Positions 11,180 to 20,613 are shown, counted from the stretch's first letter. The stretch is DNA of 64,000 nt from Stenotrophomonas sp046736075 (GCF_046736075.1 NZ_CP177163.1:4278001-4342000), one strand, 5' to 3'. Numbers and translations: made by a program. Notes: a model not told the origin generated them from the letters alone.

Positions 11180-12247
11180 TTATGCGCGTGCCAGGCTCAT
11201 CAGGCGTTCGGCGATGCGGTCCAGCGGCACCATCTCCTCGGCGGCGCCAAGCCGGTAGGCTGTGCCCGGCATGCCCCATATCACGCTGGTGGCCTCGTCC
11301 TGAACCAGGGTGGCGGCGCCGGCGATGCGCATCTCAAGCAGGCCGCGGGCGCCGTCGTCGCCCATGCCGGTGAGGATGGCGCCGATGGCGTTGGCGCCGG
11401 CGCTCTCGGCCACCGAACGGAACAGCACGTCGACGGCCGGTTTGTGGCGGTTGATCGGTGGGCCGTCGTCGATCCGGCAACGCCAGCGGGCACCGTCACG
11501 GATCACGCGCAGGTGCATGCCGCCCGGGGGCAGGTAGGCGTGGCCGGGAAGCACGGCTTCGCCGTCGGTCGCCTCGCGCACCGACATCGCCGAATGCCGG
11601 TTCAGGCGATCGGCGAACGCGGTGCTGAAGGTGGCCGGCAGATGCTGGGTCATCACCACGGCCGGCGCGTCGGCCGGCATGCCTTCCAGCACCACGCGCA
11701 GGGCCTCGGTTCCGCCGGCCGAGGCGCCGATGGCGATCAGGCGGTCGGTGGTGCGGAACTGGATCGTGCGCGGCGACGGGGCGGCGGGGGTGTCCAGGGT
11801 GATGCGCGGCACATTGGTCCGGGCCAGGCTGCGTACCCGCGAGCGGGCGGCCATCTTGACCTTGGCGATGATCTCATCGGCATAGGCCTGCAGCCCGCGC
11901 GCCACGTCCAGCTTCGGCTTGGAGACGAAGTCCACCGCGCCAAGCGCCAGCGCCTGCAGGGTGGTGTCGGCACCGCGCTCGGTGAGCGAGGAGATCATCA
12001 CCACCGGCACCGGGTGCAGGCGCATCAGGTTCTCCAGGAAGGCCAACCCGTCCATGCGCGGCATTTCCACGTCCAGCGTGATCACGTCCGGATGCAGGCG
12101 CTTGATCTTCTCGCGTGCCAGCAGCGGATCGGCGGCGGTGCCGACGACCTCGATGCCCGGATCGCTGGCCAGGATTTCGCTGAGCATCTGCCGCACAACC
12201 GCCGAATCGTCGACGATCAGAACCTTGCAGGGCGGGCCGATGGTCAT
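11180..12247 (-). CDS. cheB: CheB, receptor methylesterase/deamidase
   Basis: This 355-aa protein has a receiver domain (acid pocket VDDS, phospho-Asp D59 in ITLDVEMPRMDG, Lys in SKPKLD). A linker and the CheB catalytic domain follow: Ser176 in IGASAGGTEAL, His202 in TQHLP, Asp in LTGMGDDGARG. It removes methyl groups from receptor glutamates and deamidates glutamines. The start overlaps the cheD stop by 4 nt (ATGA), so the three genes cheR-cheD-cheB are translationally coupled behind receptor 1. Confidence 0.95.
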   Translation of the reverse strand: MTIGPPCKVLIVDDSAVVRQMLSEILASDPGIEVVGTAADPLLAREKIKRLHPDVITLDVEMPRMDGLAFLENLMRLHPVPVVMISSLTERGADTTLQALALGAVDFVSKPKLDVARGLQAYADEIIAKVKMAARSRVRSLARTNVPRITLDTPAAPSPRTIQFRTTDRLIAIGASAGGTEALRVVLEGMPADAPAVVMTQHLPATFSTAFADRLNRHSAMSVREATDGEAVLPGHAYLPPGGMHLRVIRDGARWRCRIDDGPPINRHKPAVDVLFRSVAESAGANAIGAILTGMGDDGARGLLEMRIAGAATLVQDEATSVIWGMPGTAYRLGAAEEMVPLDRIAERLMSLARA

Positions 12248-12840
12248 TCGAACAGCTCCACGCCACCGGTGACCGGGGCACGCGACAGGCGGGCACGGAC
12301 GGCCGATTCGGTGGCGGCCACTTCGGCTTCGTGCGCGTGCGGCAGGCGCTGCACCACCACCCGGCCGGTGTCGGCGAAGAACCATACCTTGCGCGGATGG
12401 ATGCCGCACAGGTCCTCGGCGATGATCGGGATGTGCTCGGCCTGCAGGTACTGGCGCACGAACTCCGCGTTGCGGGTGCCGACCGGGTTGCTGGTGAAGC
12501 CCTTGAGTACGTTGGCGCCACCGAACACCTTGGCTTCCAGGCGCTTGCGGTGCGCGCCGCGCTTGAGCAGGTCGTTGATCAGCAGTTCCATCGCGTAGCT
12601 GCCGTAACGGGCCGGAGCGCCGTCGCCGACGTTGCCTTCGGGCAGCAGGAAGTGGTTCATGCCGCCGATCTTGAGCACCGGGTCGCGCAGGCACGCGGCC
12701 ACGCACGAGCCCAGGGTGGTGGTCAGGGCGGTGTTGTCGTCCACGGCGAGGTACTGGGTCGGCAGCAGCTTGGCCGCCGTGACCTGGAAGCGGCTGTCGA
12801 AGTAGCGCATCACCTCGTCGCTGCGTGCGGCCTGGTTCAT
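12244..12840 (-). CDS. cheD: CheD, receptor glutamine deamidase
   Basis: This 198-aa CheD has the conserved catalytic Cys in TTLGSCVAACL and His in GGMNHFLLP. The family deamidates receptor glutamines and may interact with CheC or CheY~P; no cheC is seen here. The start at 12840 is inside the end of cheR (ATGA overlap). The longer upstream frame is the antisense-free shadow of cheR and was not used. Confidence 0.92.
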   Translation of the reverse strand: MNQAARSDEVMRYFDSRFQVTAAKLLPTQYLAVDDNTALTTTLGSCVAACLRDPVLKIGGMNHFLLPEGNVGDGAPARYGSYAMELLINDLLKRGAHRKRLEAKVFGGANVLKGFTSNPVGTRNAEFVRQYLQAEHIPIIAEDLCGIHPRKVWFFADTGRVVVQRLPHAHEAEVAATESAVRARLSRAPVTGGVELFE

Positions 12841-13700
12841 GCCGGGGCTCCGGGCGCGCGCTTGTACAGGGTGCGCCCGCACGGCTGGATCAGGTCGGCG
12901 GCGTGCAGGTAGTTCTCCGAATGGCCGGTGTAGAGCAGGCCGTCGTCGCCCATGTGCTGGATCAGGCGCGACAGGATGCCGCGCTGGGTGGGCTTGTCGA
13001 AATAGATCATCACGTTGCGGCAGAACAGGGCGTCGAAGGGACCGCCGACGTCGTAGCGGGGCGCAAGCAGGTTGAGCGGGCGGAAGTCGATCAGGTCGCG
13101 CAGCGCCGGCAGCACGCGGCAATGGCCTTCGTTGGGGCCGGTGCCGCGCTGGAAATAGCGCTTGCGTACGGCCGGGTCCAGCCCGGAGACACGGTCGATG
13201 GCATACACGCCACGGCTGGCGGTGGCCAGCACCTGGGTGTCCACGTCGGTGGCAAGGATGCGCACCGGCGGTTTGAGCGTGCCGAACGTCTCGCAGGCGG
13301 TGATCGCCATCGAGTAGGGCTCCTCGCCGGTGGAGGCCGCGCACGACCACAACTGCAGCGTGCCGTGGCCGCTGCGCGCACGCAGCTCGTCGGTGAGCTT
13401 CTCGAAGTGGTGCGGCTCGCGGAAGAAGGCGGTCAGATTGGTGGTCAGCGCGTTGGTGAACGCCTGCCATTCGTCACCGCCGTGGGCTTCGAGCTGGTCC
13501 AGGTAGTCCTGGAAGCTGCGCATGCCGAGCGCACGCAGGCGGCGCGACAGCCGGCCATAGACCATGTCGCGCTTGGCCGGCGCCAGCGAGATGCCGACGC
13601 GTTGATAGATCAGGTCGCAGATGCGGCGGAAGTCGCGGTCGGCGAACTCGAATTCACGACCGGCCTGCGAGGTGGCAACAACGGGGGGAGGTGTGGACAC
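12837..13700 (-). CDS. cheR: CheR, receptor methyltransferase
   Basis: This 287-aa SAM-dependent methyltransferase begins with the helical CheR N domain (residues ~15-70, including RDMVYGRLSRRLRALG). The Rossmann domain carries WSCAASTGEEPYSMA and the late motif FDALFCRNVMIYFDK. It methylates glutamates of the chemoreceptors. Three receptors in this cluster end in a -WQEF pentapeptide of the xWxxF type that tethers CheR/CheB. It starts 3 bp after the receptor 1 stop. Confidence 0.95.
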   Translation of the reverse strand: MSTPPPVVATSQAGREFEFADRDFRRICDLIYQRVGISLAPAKRDMVYGRLSRRLRALGMRSFQDYLDQLEAHGGDEWQAFTNALTTNLTAFFREPHHFEKLTDELRARSGHGTLQLWSCAASTGEEPYSMAITACETFGTLKPPVRILATDVDTQVLATASRGVYAIDRVSGLDPAVRKRYFQRGTGPNEGHCRVLPALRDLIDFRPLNLLAPRYDVGGPFDALFCRNVMIYFDKPTQRGILSRLIQHMGDDGLLYTGHSENYLHAADLIQPCGRTLYKRAPGAPA

Positions 13701-13703
13701 GGC

Positions 13704-15995
13704 TCAGAACTCCTGCCACTGGCCGTCATCGGTGGGCAACGCCGCGCGTGGCGCACGCGGCGTCGGCGCCGGTGGGGCGGGGACGGGGCGTGCGGTGCGC
13801 GCCGGGACGCTGCGCACCGGGCGCGGGGCGGCGGTATTGATCCGGGCGGTGACCGCGCTGACGGCTGCGGCCACCTGGTTGTCGAGGCGGAAGATCGCCA
13901 CGGCATCGGCCAGCTGGGTGGCCTGTTCCTCCATCGCACGCGCGGCGGCGGTGGCTTCTTCCACCAGCGCGGCGTTCTGCTGGGTGGTTTCGTCCATCTG
14001 CACCACGGTCTGGTTGACCTGTTCGATGCCGGCGGACTGTTCCTGCGAGGCCGCCGAGATTTCGGCCATGATGTCGGTGACGCGCTGCACGGAGGCGACG
14101 ATCTCGCCCATCGTGGCACCGGCCTGGTTGACCAGCTGCGAGCCTTCGGCGACCTTGCCGACCGACTCGTCGATCAGGCCCTTGATCTCCTTGGCGGCGC
14201 TCGCCGAGCGCTGCGCCAGGGTGCGCACTTCGCTGGCGACCACGGCGAAGCCGCGGCCCTGTTCACCGGCACGCGCCGCTTCCACTGCAGCGTTGAGCGC
14301 CAGAATGTTGGTCTGGAAGGCAATGCCGTCGATCACCGAGATGATGTCGGCGATCTTCCGGGACGAGGCTTCGATCGCGCTCATCGTGGTGACCACATGG
14401 CCGACCACGTCGCCGCCCTGCGAGGCCACGGTGTGTGCGCCGATGGCGAGCTGGTTGGCCTGGCGGGCATGTTCGGCGTTCTGGCGCACGGTGGAGGTCA
14501 GTTCCTCCATCGACGCGGCGGTTTCTTCCAGGTTGGCGGCCTGCTGCTCGGTGCGGCGCGACAGGTCGCTGTTGCCGGTGGCGATTTCGCCGGCGGCCTG
14601 GTTGATGCTGCTGGCCGATTCCTGGATCTGGCCGACGATGCGGGTCAATTGCGTGACGGTGGCGTTGGCGTCATCGCGCATGGTGGCGAACACGCCCTCG
14701 AACTGGCCCTGCATGCGCGCGGTGAGGTCGCCCTCGGCGATGGCCGACAACAGCGTGGACAGCTTGCCCAGGTTGTCGTCGCTGACCTGCATCATCGCGT
14801 TGAGGTTGACGATCATCAGGCGGAAATCGTGGTCGAACCGGCTGCTGTCGCCGCGCTGGCTGAAGTCGCCGGCCGCAGCGGCCGTGCCCAGCCGCTTGAT
14901 CTCGGCATTGATGCTGGCCAGGTTCTGCTTGACCGTGTCCACGGTGGCGGTGATGGCTGCCTTCTCGCCGGGATAGCGCACGATGTCGGCACGCAGGTCG
15001 CCGACCGCGTAGGCCTTGACCACCTCCAGCACCGCGTCCATCGTCTGCACATGGGCGCCGACCAGGGTGTTGGTCTCATGCACCATCAAGCCGTATTCGC
15101 CGGGGAACGCGCTCTCATCGATGCGGTAGCTGACCTCACCGGCGTCATGGCGGCGGGCCATGTCGCGCTGGGCGGTGATGACCCCGTGCAGCTGGCTCTG
15201 CATGCGCGACATCGCTTCAAGCAGGCGCCCGGGTTCGTCGTGCGCCTGTTCGCCGATGCGGCTGTCCAGCTTGCCGCGCGCGATGCTCTCGGCGACGGTG
15301 GTGGCCTGGCGCAGGGGCAGGGTGATGCGGTTGCCGATCAGCCAGCTCAGGGCCAGCACGATCAGCACCAGCGCGCCGCCGGCGGCGGTCATGATCGCGG
15401 TGAACACCAGCGCCTGCTGCTGCACGTCTTCCATGTACACGCCGCTGCTGATGACCCACTGCCACGGTGCGTACATGCCGGCGTAGGACGACTTGTCGAA
15501 CAGCCCCTCTTCACCGGCCTTGGCCCACTTGTAGGACACCACGCCGCCACCCAGGCGGGCCATGCCGACCATGTCGTAGAACAGGCGCACGCCGTCCTCG
15601 GAGCGGAAGTCCTTCATGTCCTGGCCGATCAGGTCCTTGCGGAACGGATGCATCAGCACGCGGTACTGCGTGTCGTAGACGCTGTAGTAGTAGGCGTCCT
15701 TGTCGGCGCGCATGCGGTCCAGCGCCATCAGCGCCGCGTCCTTGGCCGCCGCTTCGCTCAGCTCGCCGGTTTCGGCCAGGTGGTGGTAATGGTCCAGGAT
15801 GCCGTAGGTCAGTTCGACCTGGATCTTCAGGCTGTCCTTGCGGGTGTCGGTCAGGTCCAGGTACTGCATGCGTGCGGCGATCACCGCCAGGGCGATGACG
15901 CCCACGGCGATCAGCACCGTCAGCAGGTTGAGCTTGCGACGGACGGACAGGTTGGAGAAGTACTGGTTCCAGCGGCTGATCAAGGTCATGGGCAT
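13704..15995 (-). CDS. Chemoreceptor 1 with sCache-type sensor
   Basis: This 763-aa methyl-accepting protein has TM1 at ~25-45, then a periplasmic ~150-residue region that reads like a single-Cache domain (AYYYSVYDTQYRVLMHPFRKDLIGQDM, GGGVVSYKWAK, WQWVISSGVYMEDV). TM2 is at ~213-235, followed by HAMP and extra HAMP-like linkers. The conserved signalling tip is IAFQTNILALNAAVEAARAGEQGRG. The C-terminus is QWQEF, a CheR/CheB tether. sCache domains often bind small carboxylates; the ligand is unknown. A sigma-28 site precedes it and cheRDB follow. Confidence 0.9.
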   Translation of the reverse strand: MPMTLISRWNQYFSNLSVRRKLNLLTVLIAVGVIALAVIAARMQYLDLTDTRKDSLKIQVELTYGILDHYHHLAETGELSEAAAKDAALMALDRMRADKDAYYYSVYDTQYRVLMHPFRKDLIGQDMKDFRSEDGVRLFYDMVGMARLGGGVVSYKWAKAGEEGLFDKSSYAGMYAPWQWVISSGVYMEDVQQQALVFTAIMTAAGGALVLIVLALSWLIGNRITLPLRQATTVAESIARGKLDSRIGEQAHDEPGRLLEAMSRMQSQLHGVITAQRDMARRHDAGEVSYRIDESAFPGEYGLMVHETNTLVGAHVQTMDAVLEVVKAYAVGDLRADIVRYPGEKAAITATVDTVKQNLASINAEIKRLGTAAAAGDFSQRGDSSRFDHDFRLMIVNLNAMMQVSDDNLGKLSTLLSAIAEGDLTARMQGQFEGVFATMRDDANATVTQLTRIVGQIQESASSINQAAGEIATGNSDLSRRTEQQAANLEETAASMEELTSTVRQNAEHARQANQLAIGAHTVASQGGDVVGHVVTTMSAIEASSRKIADIISVIDGIAFQTNILALNAAVEAARAGEQGRGFAVVASEVRTLAQRSASAAKEIKGLIDESVGKVAEGSQLVNQAGATMGEIVASVQRVTDIMAEISAASQEQSAGIEQVNQTVVQMDETTQQNAALVEEATAAARAMEEQATQLADAVAIFRLDNQVAAAVSAVTARINTAAPRPVRSVPARTARPVPAPPAPTPRAPRAALPTDDGQWQEF

Positions 15996-16032
15996 GGCAT
16001 CGTTGGTCGACGAACGTGTCGCGGCAATGCAG

Positions 16033-16059
16033 TTATCGGCCGCGAACGGCTGCGGTTGA
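16033..16059 (-). promoter_or_regulatory. Sigma-28 (FliA) promoter of receptor 1-cheRDB
   Basis: On the minus strand TCAACCGC-N11-GCCGATAA. The -10 box is a perfect consensus and the -35 is partial. It lies 38 bp upstream of the receptor 1 start. Confidence 0.65.
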
Positions 16060-16106
16060 GGCGCGCAGGCTGAGCGTATTCAGGTTTCAGGCGGGGAACG
16101 CTGGCG

Positions 16107-16143
16107 CAAGAAGAAAGGCTCCGGTGCCTGCGCACCGGAGCCT
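16107..16143 (-). terminator. Terminator after chemoreceptor 2
   Basis: A perfect 12-bp stem AGGCTCCGGTGC/GCACCGGAGCCT with a 4-nt loop is followed on the minus strand by TTTCTTCTT, 36 bp past the receptor 2 stop. It should end the OB-fold gene-receptor 2 transcript. Confidence 0.88.
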
Positions 16144-16178
16144 GTCTGTAGTTGCCACTGTGGCGCTGCGTGCAGCGC

Positions 16179-18548
16179 TTAGAACTCCTGCCAGTCGCCG
16201 TCGGCCAGTTCGGTGGCAACCGGGCGGTTCGGGGCGCGGCGGACCGGTGCCGGCGCGGGGGCCTGGCGCGCCGGACGCGGTGCGGCAGCGACCGGCGCGG
16301 CGACCGGTGCCGGTGCCAGGTCGTGCTCGTCCAGCTTGAAGATCGACACGGCATCGCTGAGATGGCCGGCCTGTTCTTCCATCGCACGCGCGGCGGCGGT
16401 GGCTTCTTCGACCAGCGCGGCGTTCTGCTGGGTGGTTTCGTCCATCTGCACCACGGTCTGGTTGACCTGTTCGATGCCGGCGGACTGCTCCTGCGAGGCC
16501 GCCGAGATCTCGGCCATGATGTCGGTGACGCGCTGCACGGAGGCAACGATCTCGCCCATCGTGGCGCCGGCCTTGTGCACCAGTGCCGAACCGTCGTTGA
16601 CCTTGCCGACCGAGTCGTCGATCAGGCCCTTGATTTCCTTCGCCGCACCGGCCGAGCGCTGGGCCAGGGTGCGCACTTCACTGGCCACCACGGCGAAGCC
16701 GCGGCCCTGTTCACCGGCACGGGCCGCTTCCACGGCGGCATTCAGCGCCAGGATGTTGGTCTGGAAGGCGATGCCGTCGATGACCGAGATGATCTCGGCG
16801 ATCTTCTTGGACGAGGTCTGGATCGCGCTCATGGTGGTGACCACCTGGCCGACCACTTCACCGCCCTGCGAGGCCACGGTGTGCGCGCCGATGGCGAGCT
16901 GGTTGGCCTGGCGGGCATGCTCGGCGTTCTGGCGCACGGTGGAGGTCAGTTCCTCCATCGAGGCGGCGGTTTCTTCCAGGTTGGCGGCCTGCTGTTCGGT
17001 ACGGCGCGACAGATCGCTGTTGCCGGTGGCGATTTCGCTGGCGGCCGAGCTGATCGCCTGGCTGGAGTGCTTGATGCGGGTGACGATCTCGCTGAGCTGT
17101 TCGGCGGTGGCGTTGGCGTCGTCACGCATGCGGGCGAACACGCCGTGGAAGTCGCCGTGCATGCGCACGCTCAGGTCGCCCTGCGACAGCGCGGCGAGCA
17201 GGCCGGAGACCTGGTCGATGCTGCTGGCGTTGGCTTCGAGCAGGCCGTTGATCTGCTGGGCCAGCTGCAGGAAGAAGCCTTCCTTGCCGGCATCGTCGAT
17301 GCGGCCGGACAGGTCGCCGGCGGCGGCCTGGGCGATGACGCGCGCCACTTCGGCTTCGACGGCGGCTTCCGGGGTGCGGTCGCGCCATTCGACGACGTGG
17401 CCGACGGTTTCGCCCTGTTCGTTGGCGATCGAAGAGACCACCTGCGCGAACTGCGCGTCGCCGAACTGCATCGGACGACGGCTGACGCCATGCTGCTTGA
17501 GCTGGCTCAGGGTGCGCGGGTCCATCTCGTTGCCGTGCTCGAGCACGGTCACCGGCTTGCCGATCAGCGAGGCGGCGGCATCGAACTCCGGCAGGTCCTT
17601 GCGGATCTCGTCCTGGTACTGGGTGAGCGTGTGCTGCAGGGCACGGTTGCTGTAGACGATGTTCAGGCTGTCATCGGTCAGGTACACGCCGGTGGAGCTG
17701 TAGTCCAGCGCGGTGCGGATGCGCAGGTTCTCGCGGGCGATCGCCTGGTCGGTCTCGGTGCGCTCGCGCAGGTCGCGCTGCATGCGCTGCATGGCCTGCA
17801 GCAGGTCGCCGACTTCGTCCTTGCGGGTGACATCGATGTGGCCGTCGAGCTTGCCACCGGCAACGTCGTTGGCCACCGAAACGGCGCCACGGACGCTGCC
17901 CACCAGCGAGCGGGCGAACAGCCACACCAGCACCAGGCCCAGCGCCGCGCCGCCGAGCAGGGCGATCACGGTCAGGGTGGCGGAGGCGGCGTAGGTGGAT
18001 TCGGCTTCGTCGCGCGAGGCGCGGGCGAGGCGGTTGTCCTCGGCGATCAGCGCTTCGAGCGCGGCCGAGGCCTTGAGATGCGAGGTGCGGGTTTCACCGA
18101 CGAAGGTGTCGACCGCGTCGTCCGGCAGGTCCAGTTCGAGCATCTCGGTGACCGAGTCATAGGACACCAGTGCGGCGGTCCAGTCCTTGGCGAAGGTGTC
18201 GAACAGTTTCTTCTGCTGCGGGTTGTCGATCAGCGCGGGGTACTTCTTGATCGAGGCGTCGATGCGGCCGCGCAGGTCGGCGGCGCGCGTCTTGGCTTCG
18301 GCCTTGACGTCATCGCTGGCGCGGATCAGGCCCTGGTAGGCGGAGTTGCGGTACTCACCGACCATGCCACGGATTTCGCCGGCCATGCGGATGCTTTCCA
18401 TCCGGTGTCCCGCCAGCTCGGTGGTGACATTGTTGAGCGAATACAAGCCACGATAGGCCACGATGCCCTGGAGCAGCATCACCAGCAGGATGACACCGAA
18501 GGTGAGCATCAGCTTGGGCATCAGTTTGAGGTTGTTGATCCACGGCAT
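16179..18548 (-). CDS. Chemoreceptor 2 with four-helix-bundle sensor and PAS-like domain
   Basis: This 789-aa receptor starts at the Met of MPWINNLKLMPKLML; GGAG is 12 nt upstream, a weak site. The domains are TM1 (~12-32), a periplasmic four-helix-bundle type helical region, TM2 (~190-212, ALLGGAALGLVLVWLF), HAMP, then a cytoplasmic PAS-like module (DYSSTGVYLTDDSLNIVYSN). HAMP-like repeats and the signalling hairpin follow. The C-terminus is DWQEF. The PAS-like module between HAMP and the tip suggests a second, internal sensing input. It is probably cotranscribed with the OB-fold gene upstream. Confidence 0.9.
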   Translation of the reverse strand: MPWINNLKLMPKLMLTFGVILLVMLLQGIVAYRGLYSLNNVTTELAGHRMESIRMAGEIRGMVGEYRNSAYQGLIRASDDVKAEAKTRAADLRGRIDASIKKYPALIDNPQQKKLFDTFAKDWTAALVSYDSVTEMLELDLPDDAVDTFVGETRTSHLKASAALEALIAEDNRLARASRDEAESTYAASATLTVIALLGGAALGLVLVWLFARSLVGSVRGAVSVANDVAGGKLDGHIDVTRKDEVGDLLQAMQRMQRDLRERTETDQAIARENLRIRTALDYSSTGVYLTDDSLNIVYSNRALQHTLTQYQDEIRKDLPEFDAAASLIGKPVTVLEHGNEMDPRTLSQLKQHGVSRRPMQFGDAQFAQVVSSIANEQGETVGHVVEWRDRTPEAAVEAEVARVIAQAAAGDLSGRIDDAGKEGFFLQLAQQINGLLEANASSIDQVSGLLAALSQGDLSVRMHGDFHGVFARMRDDANATAEQLSEIVTRIKHSSQAISSAASEIATGNSDLSRRTEQQAANLEETAASMEELTSTVRQNAEHARQANQLAIGAHTVASQGGEVVGQVVTTMSAIQTSSKKIAEIISVIDGIAFQTNILALNAAVEAARAGEQGRGFAVVASEVRTLAQRSAGAAKEIKGLIDDSVGKVNDGSALVHKAGATMGEIVASVQRVTDIMAEISAASQEQSAGIEQVNQTVVQMDETTQQNAALVEEATAAARAMEEQAGHLSDAVSIFKLDEHDLAPAPVAAPVAAAPRPARQAPAPAPVRRAPNRPVATELADGDWQEF

Positions 18549-18604
18549 GGGCGGTGCAGTCTCCGGTGGCAAACGCGTCCGGGCGTCGTACCCGGTTGCA
18601 GCGA

Positions 18605-18628
18605 CCACGCCGGCCAGTGCCGGCGTGG
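18605..18628 (-). repeat. Inverted repeat between the OB-fold gene and receptor 2
   Basis: A perfect 10-bp stem CCACGCCGGC/GCCGGCGTGG with a 4-nt loop lies 17 bp past the OB-fold stop. No T run follows, so it is more likely a stability hairpin or weak attenuator than a full terminator. Confidence 0.6.
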
Positions 18629-18644
18629 CATGGCGTACGGCGAA

Positions 18645-19028
18645 TTACTTGATGTTGGCGAGCTTCAGGCCGGCCGGCGAGCTGACTTCGATTTCAGCGC
18701 GCGAGGCATCGCGGGCGATCTTGCCGATCACGCACACGGTCTTGCCTTCCAGGGTTTCCAGCGGGAAGCTGAACTTGCCGCGGTTGGCGCCGGCGATGCG
18801 GGCCGAGAAGGTGTGGCGCGGGAAGGCGCCGCCCATGTACAGGAAGGTCGGCTGGCCTTCGGAGCCTTCAGCGTAGCGGGCCTTTTCCACCTTGCCGCAC
18901 ACCATGCCGTCCTTGCCGACCGAACGCGGGGCCATTTCCGGCGGAATCATTTCGGCCGACTGGGCGAAGGCGGACGAGGCGGTGGTGGCGAGCACGGCAG
19001 CAGAAAACAGCGCAAACAGGGACTTCAT
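18645..19028 (-). CDS. Secreted OB-fold-like protein
   Basis: This 127-aa protein has a clear signal peptide (MKSLFALFSAAVLATTASSAFA). The mature domain resembles small periplasmic OB-fold proteins: MVCGKVEKARY..., GQPTFLYMGGAFPRHTF, GKTVCVIGKIA, IEVSSPAGL, with one Cys pair. The ligand is unknown. GGAG precedes the start. It sits between a sigma-28 site and receptor 2, so it is probably expressed with the motility genes. A role as a ligand-binding partner of receptor 2 is only a guess from position. Confidence 0.7.
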   Translation of the reverse strand: MKSLFALFSAAVLATTASSAFAQSAEMIPPEMAPRSVGKDGMVCGKVEKARYAEGSEGQPTFLYMGGAFPRHTFSARIAGANRGKFSFPLETLEGKTVCVIGKIARDASRAEIEVSSPAGLKLANIK

Positions 19029-19103
19029 CGGATGGTTCTCCGGAGGATGTGGACAAGTTGGCCCGGCCTTGGGGTGTCCAGCACAGCCGGGTCCTGATTC
19101 CAG

Positions 19104-19130
19104 CTATCGGCCACGCGCGCGGGAACTGAA
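19104..19130 (-). promoter_or_regulatory. Sigma-28 promoter of the OB-fold gene-receptor 2 unit
   Basis: Minus strand TTCAGTTC-N11-GCCGATAG. It matches the -10 in 7 of 8 bases and the -35 loosely. The leader to the OB-fold start would be about 70 nt. Confidence 0.5.
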
Positions 19131-19179
19131 GGGCCAAATTCGACCTTTGTCGTAGTGCGCGGCGGCCGCAGGCCTGTCA

Positions 19180-19671
19180 TCAGGCGGCGACGTCGTCGAG
19201 GGTGGCGGTCTGGCCCATGTCGGCGCTGTCCAGCAGGGTCTCGATGTCGAGCAGGATCAGCATGCGGTCGTCCTGGGTGCCGATGCCCGAGATGAAGCGG
19301 GTGTCCACGGCAGCGCCGAACTCGGGGGTCGGGCGGATCTGCTCGGCGCTCAGCGGAATGACGTCGGAAACGCTGTCCACGACGATGCCGACGACGCGGT
19401 CTTCGACGTTGAGCACGATCATCACGGTGAAGGCGTCGTAGCGCGCATTCTCCAGGCGCAGCTTCAGGCGCAGGTCGATGACCGGCACGATGGTGCCGCG
19501 CAGGTTGATCACGCCCTTGATGTAGTCCGGGGCATCCGGCACGCGGGTCACCGAGTCGTAACCGCGGATTTCCTGCACCTTGAGGATGTCCACGCCGTAG
19601 TGCTCGGCGCCGAGGGTGAAGCTGAGGTACTCGCCACCGGAGCTGGCGGCGCTGCTGTTCTTGTCGTTCAT
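19180..19671 (-). CDS. cheW: CheW, receptor-kinase coupling protein
   Basis: This 163-aa CheW-domain protein has EYLSFTLGAEHYGVDILKVQEI at the start, the VINLRGTIVPVIDLRLKL core and IVVDSVSDVIPL. CheW links CheA to receptors in the array. It is the only stand-alone classical CheW in the window and stands alone under its own sigma-28 site. It may serve both CheA proteins. The other CheW-domain gene (26324) is ParP-like. Confidence 0.93.
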   Translation of the reverse strand: MNDKNSSAASSGGEYLSFTLGAEHYGVDILKVQEIRGYDSVTRVPDAPDYIKGVINLRGTIVPVIDLRLKLRLENARYDAFTVMIVLNVEDRVVGIVVDSVSDVIPLSAEQIRPTPEFGAAVDTRFISGIGTQDDRMLILLDIETLLDSADMGQTATLDDVAA

Positions 19672-19723
19672 GGAGGCAATCCTGGGTCGGGCGTGGCGGT
19701 CGAAAAACCGGGCGTCACGCTGG

Positions 19724-19750
19724 ATATCGGCCTGGGACGGGGCGACTTTA
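19724..19750 (-). promoter_or_regulatory. Sigma-28 promoter of cheW
   Basis: Minus strand TAAAGTCG-N11-GCCGATAT, close to the TAAAGTTT-N11-GCCGATAA consensus. It lies 53 bp upstream of the cheW ATG. Confidence 0.78.
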
Positions 19751-19774
19751 GGTGGGGCTGGGGGCGGGCCCCGT

Positions 19775-20557
19775 TCAGCTTTCGCCGTTCTTGCGTGCCT
19801 TGCGCTGGCGGTCGATGCGGAAGATGTAGCGCTGGATCGCGCTGTCCGCGCCGCGCGGGAGCGCGTCGAAGCGCAGGCCGACGCGTTTCATCTCCACACC
19901 GTTGGGCAGCTTCTGCGCGCGCATGTTGCAGGCCACCAGCGACAGGGTGATCGGGCTGCTGTCGGGCAGTTCCAGCCGGCAGCCGTCGTAGCGCTTCTGC
20001 AGGCCGAACACCGGGCAGTCCTCGGCCACGGTCACCGCCAGGCCGCCGCCGCTGATGTCCACCACGCGCAGCGTCAGGGCCTCGCTGCGGTCGTCGCCGA
20101 TCGGCAGGATCAGCTTGGGCGAGTCGGTGATCGGGGTTTCCAGCCGGTACAGCTCGCGCCGCTGCAGGTGCACCAGCTCGGTCGGGAACGCGGCGCGGAA
20201 GCCGACATGGCCGTCGTTGCGGATGCGCACCAGGCCGTCCAGCCGGAAGCGGACCATCACCCGTTCAAGCTGGCCGAAGCACAGCAGGTGGTCGGCGGTC
20301 TCGGCGGCACGGTTGGAGGTTTCCGAGGGGCTGCCGTCGAGCAGCAGCTCATCCTCGTCTTCGTCCAGCTCCAGCACCGCCGTGGGGAACGACTGGTCGC
20401 GGCCGTCGATGTGCGCATTGATCAGCGAACGCTGGTCGATCAGCGCCTGCAGCAGTTGGCGGATCTGCCGGGGATTGCGGACCAGGTACTTGTCATCCGT
20501 ACCCGGATCGGGCGCGGCATGGGTTCCGTCGTGTGCGAGAAGGCTGCCTTCGGACAT
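19775..20557 (-). CDS. ycgR: YcgR-type flagellar brake (PilZ)
   Basis: This 260-aa protein has an N-terminal YcgR-N split barrel (~20-125) followed by a PilZ domain. The c-di-GMP-binding RxxxR motif is RRELYR at 133-138 and the second motif is DISGGGL about 35 residues later. Both are intact, so binding is expected. YcgR with c-di-GMP acts on the flagellar rotor/stator to slow swimming. An acidic stretch (DEDEDE) near residue 65-70 is unusual. A sigma-28 site lies upstream. Confidence 0.9.
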   Translation of the reverse strand: MSEGSLLAHDGTHAAPDPGTDDKYLVRNPRQIRQLLQALIDQRSLINAHIDGRDQSFPTAVLELDEDEDELLLDGSPSETSNRAAETADHLLCFGQLERVMVRFRLDGLVRIRNDGHVGFRAAFPTELVHLQRRELYRLETPITDSPKLILPIGDDRSEALTLRVVDISGGGLAVTVAEDCPVFGLQKRYDGCRLELPDSSPITLSLVACNMRAQKLPNGVEMKRVGLRFDALPRGADSAIQRYIFRIDRQRKARKNGES

Positions 20558-20613
20558 GGAATCTGCTGGGTTGGGCGGGTGCCGGCATCACGCGATCCCG
20601 GGGCTCAGTCCGT

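Noticed and set aside
8484..11279. Very long minus-strand open frame opposite acnB (and similar ones opposite acnA, rpfB and the receptors).
   Set aside because: They have low-complexity His/Arg/Gly-rich translations typical of the antisense of GC-rich genes, no ribosome sites and no domains.
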